From assembly GCF_003289925.1 (NCBI RefSeq), contig NZ_QLZQ01000001.1, forward strand, positions 1,232,282-1,296,281: a stretch of DNA of 64,000 nucleotides. The letters run 5' to 3'. Below the pieces are notes generated by a model. It searched no databases, was not told the DNA's origin, and worked only from the letters and a program-made list of their open reading frames with translations. Below are positions 9,317 to 17,642 of this stretch, one piece after another. Each line of letters starts with the position of its first letter. Position 1 is the stretch's first letter. Both the position numbers and the translations under genes were made by a program. Source of the stretch: Planococcus maitriensis (GTDB lineage Bacteria; Bacillota; Bacilli; Bacillales_A; Planococcaceae).

Positions 9317-10627
9317 TGATTTGTTTTTCTTGTTCAATTGGACAGTGATGATTTGATGGTTTTCCATCTCGCGTACGATAAAGCGGAAATCGGTCAAGTC
9401 GATGACGCCGCCTTCTGCGATGTCTGTATCCATCATCTGGACCCAGCCCCCGACAGTGTCGATGTCTTCACTTTCCTCGAATTCGATCGGGAAGCGGGCT
9501 TCGAGTTCTGACAGCAGAACCCGGCCGTTAACAAGGAAATTGTGGTGGTCCAGCCGCTTGATATCATCGGTTTCGTCTTGGTCGAATTCGTCGCGGATTT
9601 CGCCGACAATTTCTTCAAGAATATCTTCCATGGTGATGACGCCGGCTGTCCCGCCGTATTCATCGACGACAATCGCCATATGGACGTGCTGGCTTTGCAT
9701 GCGCAGCAATACATCCTGGATCGGCGCCTGGTCATGGACGAACGGCAAATCATGGATCGTCAGGCTTTTCGAGAGATCCCCAGCCGTCGTGTAGCTCGTC
9801 AGCAATTCCTTGATATTGACAAAGCCGATGATGGCGTCTTTATCGCCGTCTTCGGTTACCGGATAGCGTGTATATTGATGTTCTTTAATAATCTCCATTA
9901 ATTCAGCGTGATCCATTTCCAGTGAAATGGTAATCATTTGCGTTCTTGGTAGCATAATGTCTTTGGCGAGCCGTTCATCAAACGAGAAGATATTTTGCAT
10001 ATACGCCAATTCATTCTGGTTGATTTCGCCGCTCTGGTAACTCTCATGCATCAAATGCTTCAAGTCTTCTTCGGAATGGCCGTATTCGGGCTGCAAAGTG
10101 CGGATGCCCAGCGGCCGCAGTAGGAGGCGGGCCGCTGCATTGAGCAACCAAAGTACAGGTGCGAATAGACTGCCGGCAAGGCTCAGCGCCGGGGCGAGGC
10201 GGAAGGCCGCGCGTTCTGCGTACTGGGCCGCCAATGCTTTCGGCGCCAGTTCCCCGATGATGGCCCGGATGAAAAAGACCAGCAGGAGCACTGTGATATA
10301 AGCGATCGGCCCTGCCGCATCCGATCCGGCATTGTCCGCCACTGCCTGTACAGAAGGCAGCTCGGCGATGTTTTTCGACAGCCAGCCCAGTCCGATTGCC
10401 GTCACTGCGATGCCAAAGCGTGAAACGGATAAATAATAATCCAGATTATTGCTGATTTTTTCCAGCCAATTGGCATTTCTACGGCCTTCCGATAAAGCTT
10501 GTTCGATGCGCGACAAGCGCACACGGATGATGGAAAATTCCGCCCCGACAAAAAAAGCGGTAAAAAATAAAAGAATACTTGCGGTTGCGATATAAAGGTA
10601 AAATATACTGTCCAATTCGTCCCCCAT
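9314..10627 (-). CDS. Hemolysin-related CNNM/CorC family membrane protein
   Basis: A 437-residue protein of the UPF0053 (DUF21-CBS-CorC_HlyC) family. Hydrophobic segments near residues 10-30, 60-80, 95-120 and 135-160 form the DUF21 membrane part. Two CBS motifs follow (around D-I-M-L-P-R-T near 225 and D-E-Y-G-G-T-A-G near 315), and the transporter-associated CorC_HlyC domain ends the protein. Family members such as B. subtilis MpfA (YhdP) export Mg2+; the hemolysin name is historical. The ATG at 10627 follows GAGGTGAG at a rather long spacing. It is divergent from the amidohydrolase gene. Confidence 0.88.
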   Translation of the reverse strand: MGDELDSIFYLYIATASILLFFTAFFVGAEFSIIRVRLSRIEQALSEGRRNANWLEKISNNLDYYLSVSRFGIAVTAIGLGWLSKNIAELPSVQAVADNAGSDAAGPIAYITVLLLVFFIRAIIGELAPKALAAQYAERAAFRLAPALSLAGSLFAPVLWLLNAAARLLLRPLGIRTLQPEYGHSEEDLKHLMHESYQSGEINQNELAYMQNIFSFDERLAKDIMLPRTQMITISLEMDHAELMEIIKEHQYTRYPVTEDGDKDAIIGFVNIKELLTSYTTAGDLSKSLTIHDLPFVHDQAPIQDVLLRMQSQHVHMAIVVDEYGGTAGVITMEDILEEIVGEIRDEFDQDETDDIKRLDHHNFLVNGRVLLSELEARFPIEFEESEDIDTVGGWVQMMDTDIAEGGVIDLTDFRFIVREMENHQIITVQLNKKNKS

Positions 10628-10737
10628 GTCCGGGAGCTCACCTCAGCTTTCTAAAGTTGTGCATAGTATATCATAAATGGGGAAGCTTGTATCTGCGGGG
10701 AGGCGCAGAAAAATTTAGCCCTTTCCAGCCAAACTTA

Positions 10738-10766
10738 TTGAATGCACTGAAAAATATATTTATGAT
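10738..10766 (+). promoter_or_regulatory. SigA-type promoter of the amidohydrolase gene
   Basis: TTGAAT (10738-10743), a 17-nt spacer, then TATGAT (10761-10766). It lies 27 nt before the start codon. Confidence 0.75.
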
Positions 10767-10793
10767 GAACAAAGAGAAAAGGAGTGGTTCTAG

Positions 10794-12374
10794 ATGAAGG
10801 TGCTTATTTATGGGGGACAGATTTATACGATGGCAACAGAAGGAGAGACTGTAGAAGCGGTGCTCGTTTCTGATGACTGCATAGAAAAAACAGGGTCTTA
10901 CGAAGAATTGCGGCAATTGGCCGATAAGGAAATCGATTTGGCCGGCCGTACCATGTACCCGGGGCTTGTCGACAGCCACCTGCATCTGATCCAGCACGGA
11001 GAAAAGCTGATGCGTGTCGATTTATCGAAAATCGACAGTTCAGAAGACATGAAACAGCAATTGATCCGCTCGACGGAAGGCCACTCAGGGGATGAGTGGT
11101 TTATCGGTGAAGGATGGAATGAAAACAATTTCCCGGACCGGAAAATCTTCCACCGCAGCGAACTCGATGCCATCTGCGAATCGCCGATGATGCTAAAACG
11201 TGTTTGCCGCCATGCGGTACTCGCCAATTCGCGTGCGCTTGAACTGGCAGGCATCACGAAAGAAACCGAAGATCCGGAAGGCGGCGTCATCGTGCGCGAT
11301 ACAAACGGCGAACCGACGGGGTATTTGCTCGATGCAGCACAGGAACTCGTCGCGAATGTCGTGCCGGAAGTGAGCGTCGGCTATTTGACGAAAGCGCTGA
11401 AGACTTCTGTCGACGATTTGCTCAAGCTAGGCCTGACAGGAGCACACACGGAAGACATGGGATATTACGGCCATTACTCGCGGCCGCTGCAGGCTTTCCA
11501 CAATGTGATCGGCAAGGAAACGAAATTCCGCGCCCATTTGCTGCGTGCCCATATCGCCTTTGAGGAAATGATGGAGAACGCCGAGTATTTGGAGCCGTTC
11601 ATCGATCCAGGCCCGATGAAATTATTCGCGGACGGTTCGATCGGCGGAAGGACGGCTTTGCTTAGCCACCCTTACACAGACGACCCGTCGACTAGCGGCG
11701 TGGCGATCCATTCCGATGAAGAACTGAAGCGCCTCGTATCCGTGGCGAGAAAATACGGGGAAGCGGTCGCGATCCACGTCATCGGGGATTTTGCGATGGA
11801 AAAAGCGCTTGATGCGATCGAAGCTCATCCAACCCCTCAAGGCAAACGGGACCGGCTCATCCATGCGATGGTGCTGAGAGAAGACTTGCTCGAACGCTTG
11901 AAGCGCCTCGATGTTGCACTAGATTTACAGCCGAGTTTCGTGCCTTCGGATTTCCCTTGGGTAGTGGAGCGGCTCGGCGACGACCGTCTCGCGCTATCTT
12001 ACGCCTGGAAGACACTATTGGATGAAGGCATCATCTGTGCCGGCGGGTCCGATGCGCCGATCGAGGAAGTCGACCCGCGCGAAGGATTGTTTGCGGCTGT
12101 CGCGCGCAGGAAGCCTGAAGATACGCATGATGGTTATTTACCTGAACAAAAGCTTAGCCGTTTTGAAGCGATCCGCCTGTACACTTACGGCAGTGCCCAA
12201 GCCATATGCATGGAGCATCGCCGGGGATTGATCAAAGAAGGATTCGATGCGGATTTCACCGTGTTCGACCGTGACTTGTTTGAAGGGCCTGAGGAGCAAT
12301 TGCTTAACGCCGAAGTGGAAATGACGGTCGTCGCAGGCGAAGTCATGTATGAGAAAAATGGAGAGGGGGTGTGA
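10794..12374 (+). CDS. Metal-dependent amidohydrolase, YtcJ/LAF3-like
   Basis: A 526-residue amidohydrolase-superfamily enzyme of the family-3 (YtcJ) type. The N-terminal beta-sandwich is followed by D-S-H-L-H-L, giving the metal ligands H62 and H64. Further ligand motifs are A-I-H-V-I-G-D near residue 325 and C-A-G-G-S-D-A-P-I-E near 420, the last giving the catalytic aspartate. Members hydrolyse amide, carbamate or related bonds; the substrate is unknown. The ATG has AAAGGAG 10 nt upstream. Its stop codon is only 2 nt from the next start, so it forms an operon with the reductase that follows. Confidence 0.85.
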   Translation: MKVLIYGGQIYTMATEGETVEAVLVSDDCIEKTGSYEELRQLADKEIDLAGRTMYPGLVDSHLHLIQHGEKLMRVDLSKIDSSEDMKQQLIRSTEGHSGDEWFIGEGWNENNFPDRKIFHRSELDAICESPMMLKRVCRHAVLANSRALELAGITKETEDPEGGVIVRDTNGEPTGYLLDAAQELVANVVPEVSVGYLTKALKTSVDDLLKLGLTGAHTEDMGYYGHYSRPLQAFHNVIGKETKFRAHLLRAHIAFEEMMENAEYLEPFIDPGPMKLFADGSIGGRTALLSHPYTDDPSTSGVAIHSDEELKRLVSVARKYGEAVAIHVIGDFAMEKALDAIEAHPTPQGKRDRLIHAMVLREDLLERLKRLDVALDLQPSFVPSDFPWVVERLGDDRLALSYAWKTLLDEGIICAGGSDAPIEEVDPREGLFAAVARRKPEDTHDGYLPEQKLSRFEAIRLYTYGSAQAICMEHRRGLIKEGFDADFTVFDRDLFEGPEEQLLNAEVEMTVVAGEVMYEKNGEGV

Positions 12375-12376
12375 AG

Positions 12377-13096
12377 ATGGAAACGTTTATCATCACCGGT
12401 GCTTCAAAAGGCATCGGCCTTGCACTCAGCAAACAATTGGCAGCGTCCGGCCATCAAGTAATCGGCATCGCGCGCTCGAAACCTGAAGACTGGACTGGTG
12501 CACGGTTCATCACCCACGATCTGACCGATATCGCAGGGATTTCCCAGGTCATGTCGCAAGCGGCAATAGAAATTTCAGCGGAGGCCAAAGCGGTCACGTT
12601 GGTCAATAACGCTGGAACGGTCGAACCGATCGGGTTTGCCGCCGTGAATGATGGACAGGACATCGTGAAGAGCATTACCTTGAATCTGACGGCACCGATG
12701 GCTTTGTCTTCCGCTTTCTTGCGCGGAACAGAGTCCTTAAAGACGCGCCGCATCGTCAATATCTCATCAGGTGCCGGCAGAAAACAGGTCAAAGGCTGGA
12801 GCGCTTATTGCGCAGGCAAGGCGGGCCTCGATCATTACACGACATGCCTGGATGCTGAATATGAAAACCTTAAAGCGGTTTCGGTTGCGCCGGGCATCAT
12901 CGATACCGGCATGCAAGAGAAAATCCGGGAAAGCGGGGAAGAGGATTTTCCGCAGATCGAGCATTTCCGCGATTATAAGCGCAGCGGCAAACTCAGCAGC
13001 CCGGAAGACACGGCTTCCGGCTTGATCCAGTTGATGCAACGCCCGGATTTCAATGAACTGCCGGTGTTGCTCGATTTAAGGGAGCTGCCGCAATAA
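12377..13096 (+). CDS. SDR oxidoreductase of the YueD (benzil/sepiapterin reductase-like) group
   Basis: A 239-residue NADP-type SDR. T-G-A-S-K-G-I-G lies at residues 7-14, NNAG near 78, and the catalytic Y-x-x-x-K in GWSAYCAGKAG near 139. The sequence closely resembles B. subtilis YueD, which reduces benzil to (S)-benzoin in vitro; the natural substrate is unknown. The ATG at 12377 is preferred because AGAGGGGG lies 7 nt upstream; the GTG at 12371 is too close. It starts just after the amidohydrolase stop and is followed 16 nt later by a small gene, then by a terminator. Confidence 0.83.
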   Translation: METFIITGASKGIGLALSKQLAASGHQVIGIARSKPEDWTGARFITHDLTDIAGISQVMSQAAIEISAEAKAVTLVNNAGTVEPIGFAAVNDGQDIVKSITLNLTAPMALSSAFLRGTESLKTRRIVNISSGAGRKQVKGWSAYCAGKAGLDHYTTCLDAEYENLKAVSVAPGIIDTGMQEKIRESGEEDFPQIEHFRDYKRSGKLSSPEDTASGLIQLMQRPDFNELPVLLDLRELPQ

Positions 13097-13112
13097 AAAG
13101 GGGGAAGCCCAA

Positions 13113-13313
13113 TTGGCTACGAAACAGGAAAAGCTGGCAAAATTGCGTGAAGCGGACCAAGCAGGCGTCGATGTGTCGAGCCCAAAAGCCGTTATAACGC
13201 ATATGCTCGCACAAGGCGATAAAGATGCTGTGCTGTGGTTTTATAAAAAAGGAAGCGTCGAATTCGATTTCGATACTTACCACAAGCTTGTGGCAGAACT
13301 GAAAGCGAATTAA
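13113..13313 (+). CDS. Small conserved-looking protein of unknown function (66 aa)
   Basis: A 66-residue soluble protein with no recognised domain. It starts at a TTG with AAAAGGGGG upstream and ends just before a terminator, so it is the last gene of the amidohydrolase-reductase operon. The N-terminus is basic (ATKQEKLAKLREAD) and the rest is predicted helical with aromatic residues (LWFYKK, FDFDTYHK). I do not recognise it. The good ribosome-binding site and operon position support its being a real gene. Confidence 0.65.
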   Translation: MATKQEKLAKLREADQAGVDVSSPKAVITHMLAQGDKDAVLWFYKKGSVEFDFDTYHKLVAELKAN

Positions 13314-13315
13314 GC

Positions 13316-13354
13316 AAAAACCCCCATTTCACGGCATGTGGATTGGGGGTTTTT
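13316..13354 (+). terminator. Intrinsic terminator of the amidohydrolase operon
   Basis: The stem aaaaaccccca / tgggggttttt has a 17-nt loop and ends in T residues. Confidence 0.88.
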
Positions 13355-13400
13355 AGCTGTCGATTCAGCCGAAAGCAAGGCACTTTCCGGATTGGAATTA

Positions 13401-13409
13401 TGCTATAGT
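13401..13409 (+). promoter_or_regulatory. Extended -10 promoter element
   Basis: TGCTATAGT is an extended -10 sequence about 55 nt before the start at 13465. No clear -35 is seen. Confidence 0.45.
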
Positions 13410-13464
13410 AGCTATAGTTAATTTTAAGAAATGAGTTAATCTTTCAAAAAAAGGATGGAATTCA

Positions 13465-13722
13465 ATGGATACGTTGTTATTTATCGCAATAATTGGGGTG
13501 GCGGTTTTTGTCGGGATCGCGTCAAAGAAATACTACGATAAACCCTATATCGTCAATTTCGGAATCGCGGCTTTGATGCTATTGCTTGTCGTTCAGTCGA
13601 TTTTGATGCAGCCGATTACGATACTTGGCTATATCGCCATTGTGGTCTGTTCGATCGCATTCGTTTTCCAAATGGTGATTGGCTACCGCAATTGGAAAGG
13701 CCAGGAATATACAAAAGCATGA
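13465..13722 (+). CDS. Small integral membrane protein (85 aa), unknown function
   Basis: An 85-residue protein with three predicted membrane segments, at about residues 3-20, 28-48 and 52-72, and a short charged C-terminal tail (YRNWKGQEYTKA). It starts at an ATG behind AAAGGATGG. No family is recognised. It is monocistronic, with its own upstream -10 element and a bidirectional terminator behind it shared with yhfK. Confidence 0.7.
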   Translation: MDTLLFIAIIGVAVFVGIASKKYYDKPYIVNFGIAALMLLLVVQSILMQPITILGYIAIVVCSIAFVFQMVIGYRNWKGQEYTKA

Positions 13723-13724
13723 AA

Positions 13725-13761
13725 AAAAGCAGGTGAAGAGAAAGTCTTCACCTGCTTTTTC
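13725..13761. terminator. Bidirectional terminator between the 85-aa gene and yhfK
   Basis: A 15-bp perfect stem (aaaagcaggtgaaga / tcttcacctgctttt) with a 5-nt loop separates the convergent genes. Confidence 0.92.
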
Positions 13762-13767
13762 GTTTCA

Positions 13768-14412
13768 TTAAATTTGTTTTAAGGCGTCTTCGATTTGGCT
13801 GTCGCCTGCGGTCAGCTCGAATACTTTGTCTGTAAGATCTGTGGATTCAAGGCACGCGACGATGACAGCTGCGACGTCTTCTCTCGGAATGCTGCCGGGA
13901 TCGAGTTTCCCGGCTGCAGCAATTTGCCCTGTTCCCGGATCGTCTGTCAATAAGCCGGGCCGGACAATCGTATACGCCAAGCTGCTCGATTGCAAGATGC
14001 GATCAGCGTGGTGTTTGGCGATATAGTACGGCGTCATTTCCTTAGTCCAATGGGAGCGGTCATCGGCATGGATGGCGCTGACCATGATGAAGCGCCCGAT
14101 TCCGGCGCGTTCTGCGGCTTCGACAGCTTTTGCCGCCCCGTCCAAATCGACCGTCAAAGTTTTGTCCGCGCCAGTGGAGGCGCCGCTGCCGGCTGTGAAA
14201 ACCACTGCATCGCAGCCATCCATCGCTTGCTGCAGTTCCTCGACGCTCCCTTCCAAACTCGCGATCACCGTTTCCGCTTGAAGCCCATCGAAGAACGGGC
14301 GCTGTTCTGGGTCGCGGATCATCGCTTTCACCTTATGATCCGGATGTTTCGCAAGCAAGCGTACCAAGTGCTGTCCAATTTTTCCGTTTGCTCCGATGAC
14401 TAGTGTTTTCAT
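13768..14412 (-). CDS. yhfK: Atypical SDR/NAD(P)-binding protein YhfK
   Basis: A 214-residue NAD(P)-binding protein, exactly the length of B. subtilis YhfK. The glycine motif G-A-N-G-K-I-G-Q is at residues 7-14. The conserved V-D-L-D-G-A-A-K-A and R-F-I-M-V-S-A segments are present, as is P-Y-Y-I-A-K-H-H-A-D, which holds the YxxxK. Such proteins are often linked to oxidative or envelope stress in Bacillus, but the reaction is unknown. It is transcribed away from the small membrane gene at 14585 and ends at a shared terminator. Confidence 0.85.
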   Translation of the reverse strand: MKTLVIGANGKIGQHLVRLLAKHPDHKVKAMIRDPEQRPFFDGLQAETVIASLEGSVEELQQAMDGCDAVVFTAGSGASTGADKTLTVDLDGAAKAVEAAERAGIGRFIMVSAIHADDRSHWTKEMTPYYIAKHHADRILQSSSLAYTIVRPGLLTDDPGTGQIAAAGKLDPGSIPREDVAAVIVACLESTDLTDKVFELTAGDSQIEDALKQI

Positions 14413-14529
14413 TTCATTAGCCTCCTCGAAAATAAGAATACGTACTTGCTATACCCGAAAAAATGAACGATAGCCAAAATATAGGATATGATGCAAAAAA
14501 CTAGCATGTTTTCTTTGTGCTGTTTTTAG

Positions 14530-14535
14530 TATAAT
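14530..14535 (+). promoter_or_regulatory. Consensus -10 element upstream of the 69-aa membrane gene
   Basis: TATAAT lies 49 nt before the start at 14585 in an AT-rich stretch; the -35 (near TGTTTT, 14507-14512) is weak. Confidence 0.45.
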
Positions 14536-14584
14536 TGTAAAAGTAAAATAATTTAAAAATGTTAAATTATAGGAGTGTTAATAG

Positions 14585-14794
14585 ATGAGCAAACAATTCG
14601 AGGAAAATGATTTGACCATGCAGGGAAACAATCTAAAAGAAACGCCCCCGGATTTTTCCCAGTTCAAAGGCAAGCGTCTCGACAAGCGGCCGAATCTGTT
14701 AGTCGACGGCTTGGTCCATGTCGTATTGACCGGGCTTGGGGCTGCTTTACTGCTGAGCATCGTTTATGTGTTGTTCAATTATATCAATTGGTAA
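14585..14794 (+). CDS. Small single-pass membrane protein (69 aa), unknown function
   Basis: A 69-residue protein: a polar N-terminal half (with KETPPDFSQFKGKRLDKRPN) and one hydrophobic segment at about residues 44-66. The ATG follows AGGAGTG. Only 12 nt separate it from the S66 peptidase gene, and there is no terminator between them, so the two are co-transcribed. Comparable small proteins next to peptidases are common in Bacillales, but I cannot assign a function. Confidence 0.7.
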   Translation: MSKQFEENDLTMQGNNLKETPPDFSQFKGKRLDKRPNLLVDGLVHVVLTGLGAALLLSIVYVLFNYINW

Positions 14795-14806
14795 GGAGGA
14801 GAGACA

Positions 14807-15817
14807 ATGATCCGCTATCCCGATCGAGCGTTAAGAACCATCGGCGTCACGGCACCTTCTTCAGGGGTGTCCGAAGAACTTCATCATTTGCTTGAAGGAG
14901 CTACAGCCCAGTTGGAGAAACAAGGATTTGCTGTCAAAACTACGGCGAATGCCTGGACTCAAAAAGAAGCGAAGTCGTCACCTGCAGCGGTTCGCGCTAA
15001 AGAGCTGATCAGCATCTGGCGCGACTCCAAAGTCGATGCGATCATCCCGCCGTGGGGAGGGGAGCTGTTATTGGAAATCCTGGAACATCTGGATTTCCGG
15101 AAACTCACCCCGAAATGGCTGCTCGGGTATTCGGATATCAGCTTGCTGTCTTTGGCCGTCACCTTGAACACCGGAATTGCAACAGCGCACGGCACCAATA
15201 TAATCGACTTGCGCGGCAGTGAAACTGATCCGACTACTGCATGCTGGATAGATGTACTGTCCTCGACAAAAACCTCGGTTATCAAGCAAGTCTCTTCCGA
15301 GAAATACCAAAAAAGTTGGGACCATGACAAGCCCACTCCGGCGGTTTTCAATTTGACAGAACCGACCGTGTGGAAGACCGTGTCCGGAAATGCCGAACGG
15401 CTGGAAGGCCGTCTTCTCGGCGGATGCATCGATGTAATCCGCCACCTGGTCGGTACTCCATACGGCAATGTCGAAGCTTTCCGGAAGAAATCCATACCGG
15501 ATGAACCGGTCATCTGGTTTTTGGAAAACTGCGAGATGAACACGGCGGATTTGAAACGCAGCCTGCTGCAGATGAAATATGCAGGCTGGTTCGACAATTG
15601 TTCCGGCATCGTATTCGGCAGAAGCGAAGCGAACGAGCCGGTGCAAGGGTATACCGCGGAGATGGTTTATCAGGAACTTGCGGAGCAATTAAAAGTTCCC
15701 ATTGTTTATGATGCCGATATCGGCCATCAGCCGCCGCAAGTGATTCTGGTCAACGGGGCGCACGCCCTTTTCCACGTTGACGATGGAAAAGGGCGTGTCG
15801 TCCAGGAATTCCGTTAA
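14807..15817 (+). CDS. LD-carboxypeptidase / MccF-like serine peptidase, family S66
   Basis: A 336-residue cytosolic peptidase of family S66, which covers murein-tripeptide-recycling LD-carboxypeptidases and the microcin C7 self-immunity protein MccF. The nucleophile S109 is in L-L-G-Y-S-D-I-S. The catalytic Glu lies in W-F-L-E-N-C-E near residue 243, and the His in A-D-I-G-H-Q-P-P near 306. The length and central insert are closer to MccF than to LdcA. The ATG follows AAGGAGGAG. It is the second gene of a three-gene operon with the small membrane protein and the acetyltransferase. Confidence 0.87.
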   Translation: MIRYPDRALRTIGVTAPSSGVSEELHHLLEGATAQLEKQGFAVKTTANAWTQKEAKSSPAAVRAKELISIWRDSKVDAIIPPWGGELLLEILEHLDFRKLTPKWLLGYSDISLLSLAVTLNTGIATAHGTNIIDLRGSETDPTTACWIDVLSSTKTSVIKQVSSEKYQKSWDHDKPTPAVFNLTEPTVWKTVSGNAERLEGRLLGGCIDVIRHLVGTPYGNVEAFRKKSIPDEPVIWFLENCEMNTADLKRSLLQMKYAGWFDNCSGIVFGRSEANEPVQGYTAEMVYQELAEQLKVPIVYDADIGHQPPQVILVNGAHALFHVDDGKGRVVQEFR

Positions 15818-15835
15818 AGAAAGGAAGGGTGTCGT

Positions 15836-16342
15836 ATGGAATATCGCCGATTAACGCCAGAAGACGCCGAGCAGTACAGGGAACTTCGCTTGATGGCGTT
15901 GCGGACGGATGCCGATGCTTTTTCAACCGATTTTAACGAAGCAAGACAAAGGCCGGTGAGTGCGACAGCTAAAAACCTGGCCAATCCTGCGGCTGTAACA
16001 TTCGGTGCGTACGGCGAAGGCCGTCTGCTCGCGATAATGACACTGTTCCGGCTGTCTGGGAAAAAAACCAGCCACCGAGCTGAAGTACTCGCCGTCTATG
16101 CAAGGGAAGAATCGAGAGGGGCGGGAATTGCGTCAACGCTTTTTGGTCATTTGCTGGCGTTTGCGGGGGAGTGGGAAGGGCTCGAGCAGCTCGAACTGGC
16201 CGTCAATTCGGAAAACTCGCGCGCAATCGATTTTTACGATAGGTTCGGCTTTACGCGCATCGGCATCTTGCCGAATGCACAGCAGACGGACGGACGTTAC
16301 ATCGACGAATTGATGATGGTGCTGAAGCTGGGAAATGAATGA
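15836..16342 (+). CDS. GNAT-family N-acetyltransferase
   Basis: A 168-residue GNAT acetyltransferase. The acetyl-CoA loop is in V-Y-A-R-E-E-S-R-G-A-G-I-A-S near residues 87-100. The later L-E-L-A-V-N-S-E-N-S-R-A-I-D-F-Y-D-R-F-G-F motif is typical of the fold. The acceptor cannot be told; ribosomal protein, antibiotic or small-molecule acetylation are all possible. It begins 18 nt after the peptidase gene behind GAAAGGAAGGG. MccF-like peptidases and GNATs both act in self-protection against aminoacyl nucleotide toxins, so a joint detoxifying role is possible but unproven. Confidence 0.85.
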   Translation: MEYRRLTPEDAEQYRELRLMALRTDADAFSTDFNEARQRPVSATAKNLANPAAVTFGAYGEGRLLAIMTLFRLSGKKTSHRAEVLAVYAREESRGAGIASTLFGHLLAFAGEWEGLEQLELAVNSENSRAIDFYDRFGFTRIGILPNAQQTDGRYIDELMMVLKLGNE

Positions 16343-16346
16343 ACCA

Positions 16347-16379
16347 GAAAAAGCGGAGACAAGGGTCTCCGCTTTTTTA
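16347..16379. terminator. Bidirectional terminator
   Basis: Stem aaaagcggagac / gtctccgctttt with a 4-nt loop, between the convergent acetyltransferase and sugar dehydrogenase genes. Confidence 0.92.
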
Positions 16380-17390
16380 TTGTTCATTTAAAATATACAA
16401 TTTGTCGTCGCCTTCTGTTGGGGTGCCCCGGCCATCGGTATTGTTCGTGATGAAATACAAATCGTTGCCGTCAGAATAAACGTCGCGGATGCGGCCGTAT
16501 CCTTCGATGGAATCGGTGATTTCTGCCGACTCCGGATCCATTACTTTGATCGCTGTCCCACGAAGTGCTGCGATATACAGCGCACCGTCGTGAAAGTCGA
16601 TCCCGCTAGGTGCCCACGTATCATCTGCGCCACTCGTGACAAACGGCGCTTCTAACCCATCAGCCGTTTCTTCCCCTTCAATTTCGGGCCAGCCGTAATT
16701 GGCATCCTGTTTGATGATATTGATTTCGTCGTTCGCCGATTGGCCGTGTTCGGAGGCGTACATCGTGCCCCCGTCCCAGGCTATGCCTTGAGGGTTCCGG
16801 TGGCCGTGTGAATAGATTTCAAATTCATTGAATTCGTTAAGGCGGAGAATTTTCCCGTTGACTGAAGCGGGATCCTGCGCAAGGTCCGGTTCGGATGCGT
16901 CTCCGATGGTCGCATAAAGCGTGCCGTCTTCACTGAATTCTAACCTGCCGCCGTGATGGACATTGCCTGTCGGAATGCCTGACAAGAGAACGGCCGTTTC
17001 CGACCAGCTTCCGCCGTCTAAATGAAACTCCGCAATTTTGTTATAAGAATTGCCATTGTCTTCATAAACATAATAGCCGTAAGCTTCCTGTGAGTCATCG
17101 AAATCCGGCTTCAGCACGAATCCGAGAAATCCTGCTTCAGAAGCCGAAGACAAGGGCGAAGAGAAATTGACGTCTTGGCGTTCCAACTTTCCTTCAGCAT
17201 CAATGTAAGCGACTGTGCCTGGGCGTTCTGATATATAGAAAGCGTCATCTTGCTTGTTGATTGACCAAGGGGCTTCAAGGTCCGTGGCGATCACATCTGC
17301 AGGTGCGGTCGCTTCATCGGGATTCGCGGGCCCATTGCTGCATCCGGCAAGAGCTGCTGCAAGAATCCCGGGGAAAATCCATTTTTTCAA
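16377..17390 (-). CDS. PQQ-type glucose/sorbosone dehydrogenase-like lipoprotein
   Basis: A 337-residue exported protein with the six-bladed beta-propeller of the GSDH family (soluble aldose sugar dehydrogenases). A lipobox A-L-A-G-C gives a lipidated Cys17, so it is tethered to the outer face of the membrane. Family motifs include H-H-G-G-R-L-E-F, G-H-R-N-P-Q-G-I-A-W and E-H-G-Q-S-A-N-D-E. The TTG at 17390 is chosen because AAAAAGGAGG lies 8 nt upstream and it gives a clean MKKWIF signal peptide; the upstream ATGs would put the ribosome-binding site inside the coding region. PQQ synthesis genes are not visible here, so the cofactor is uncertain. Confidence 0.85.
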   Translation of the reverse strand: MKKWIFPGILAAALAGCSNGPANPDEATAPADVIATDLEAPWSINKQDDAFYISERPGTVAYIDAEGKLERQDVNFSSPLSSASEAGFLGFVLKPDFDDSQEAYGYYVYEDNGNSYNKIAEFHLDGGSWSETAVLLSGIPTGNVHHGGRLEFSEDGTLYATIGDASEPDLAQDPASVNGKILRLNEFNEFEIYSHGHRNPQGIAWDGGTMYASEHGQSANDEINIIKQDANYGWPEIEGEETADGLEAPFVTSGADDTWAPSGIDFHDGALYIAALRGTAIKVMDPESAEITDSIEGYGRIRDVYSDGNDLYFITNNTDGRGTPTEGDDKLYILNEQ

Positions 17391-17467
17391 CTTGAAAACC
17401 TCCTTTTTATTCATCATAATCTAAGCAGGAAGCGATGGGAAATGTAAAACAGCAAGGAGGACGAAAA

Positions 17468-17587
17468 ATGCCGCTGCTAAAAGACGTCAAAGAACAAGAA
17501 GAGTTGCGCAAAAAACGCAATTTGGTCCGCATCATCACATGGATCAGCATCGCAGTCGTGCTGTTCATCCTATGGTATGTAAATTAA
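17468..17587 (+). CDS. 39-aa single-pass membrane peptide
   Basis: A very short gene behind a strong ribosome-binding site (AAGGAGG, 8 nt before the ATG). The product starts MPLLKDVKEQEELRKKRN, a charged helix, followed by a hydrophobic segment at residues 20-38 that ends in WYVN. It has its own terminator, shared with the convergent gene at 17643. The strong Shine-Dalgarno, the clear membrane segment and the terminator all support a real gene. The function is unknown. Confidence 0.7.
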   Translation: MPLLKDVKEQEELRKKRNLVRIITWISIAVVLFILWYVN

Positions 17588-17602
17588 AAGGGAATGCAAA
17601 GG

Positions 17603-17640
17603 AAAACGCGAAGCCAGTAGTCTAGGCTTCGCGGTTTTGC
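17603..17640. terminator. Bidirectional terminator
   Basis: Stem aaaacgcgaagcc / ggcttcgcggtttt with a 9-nt loop, between the 39-aa gene and the convergent membrane gene. Confidence 0.88.
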
Positions 17641-17642
17641 AG

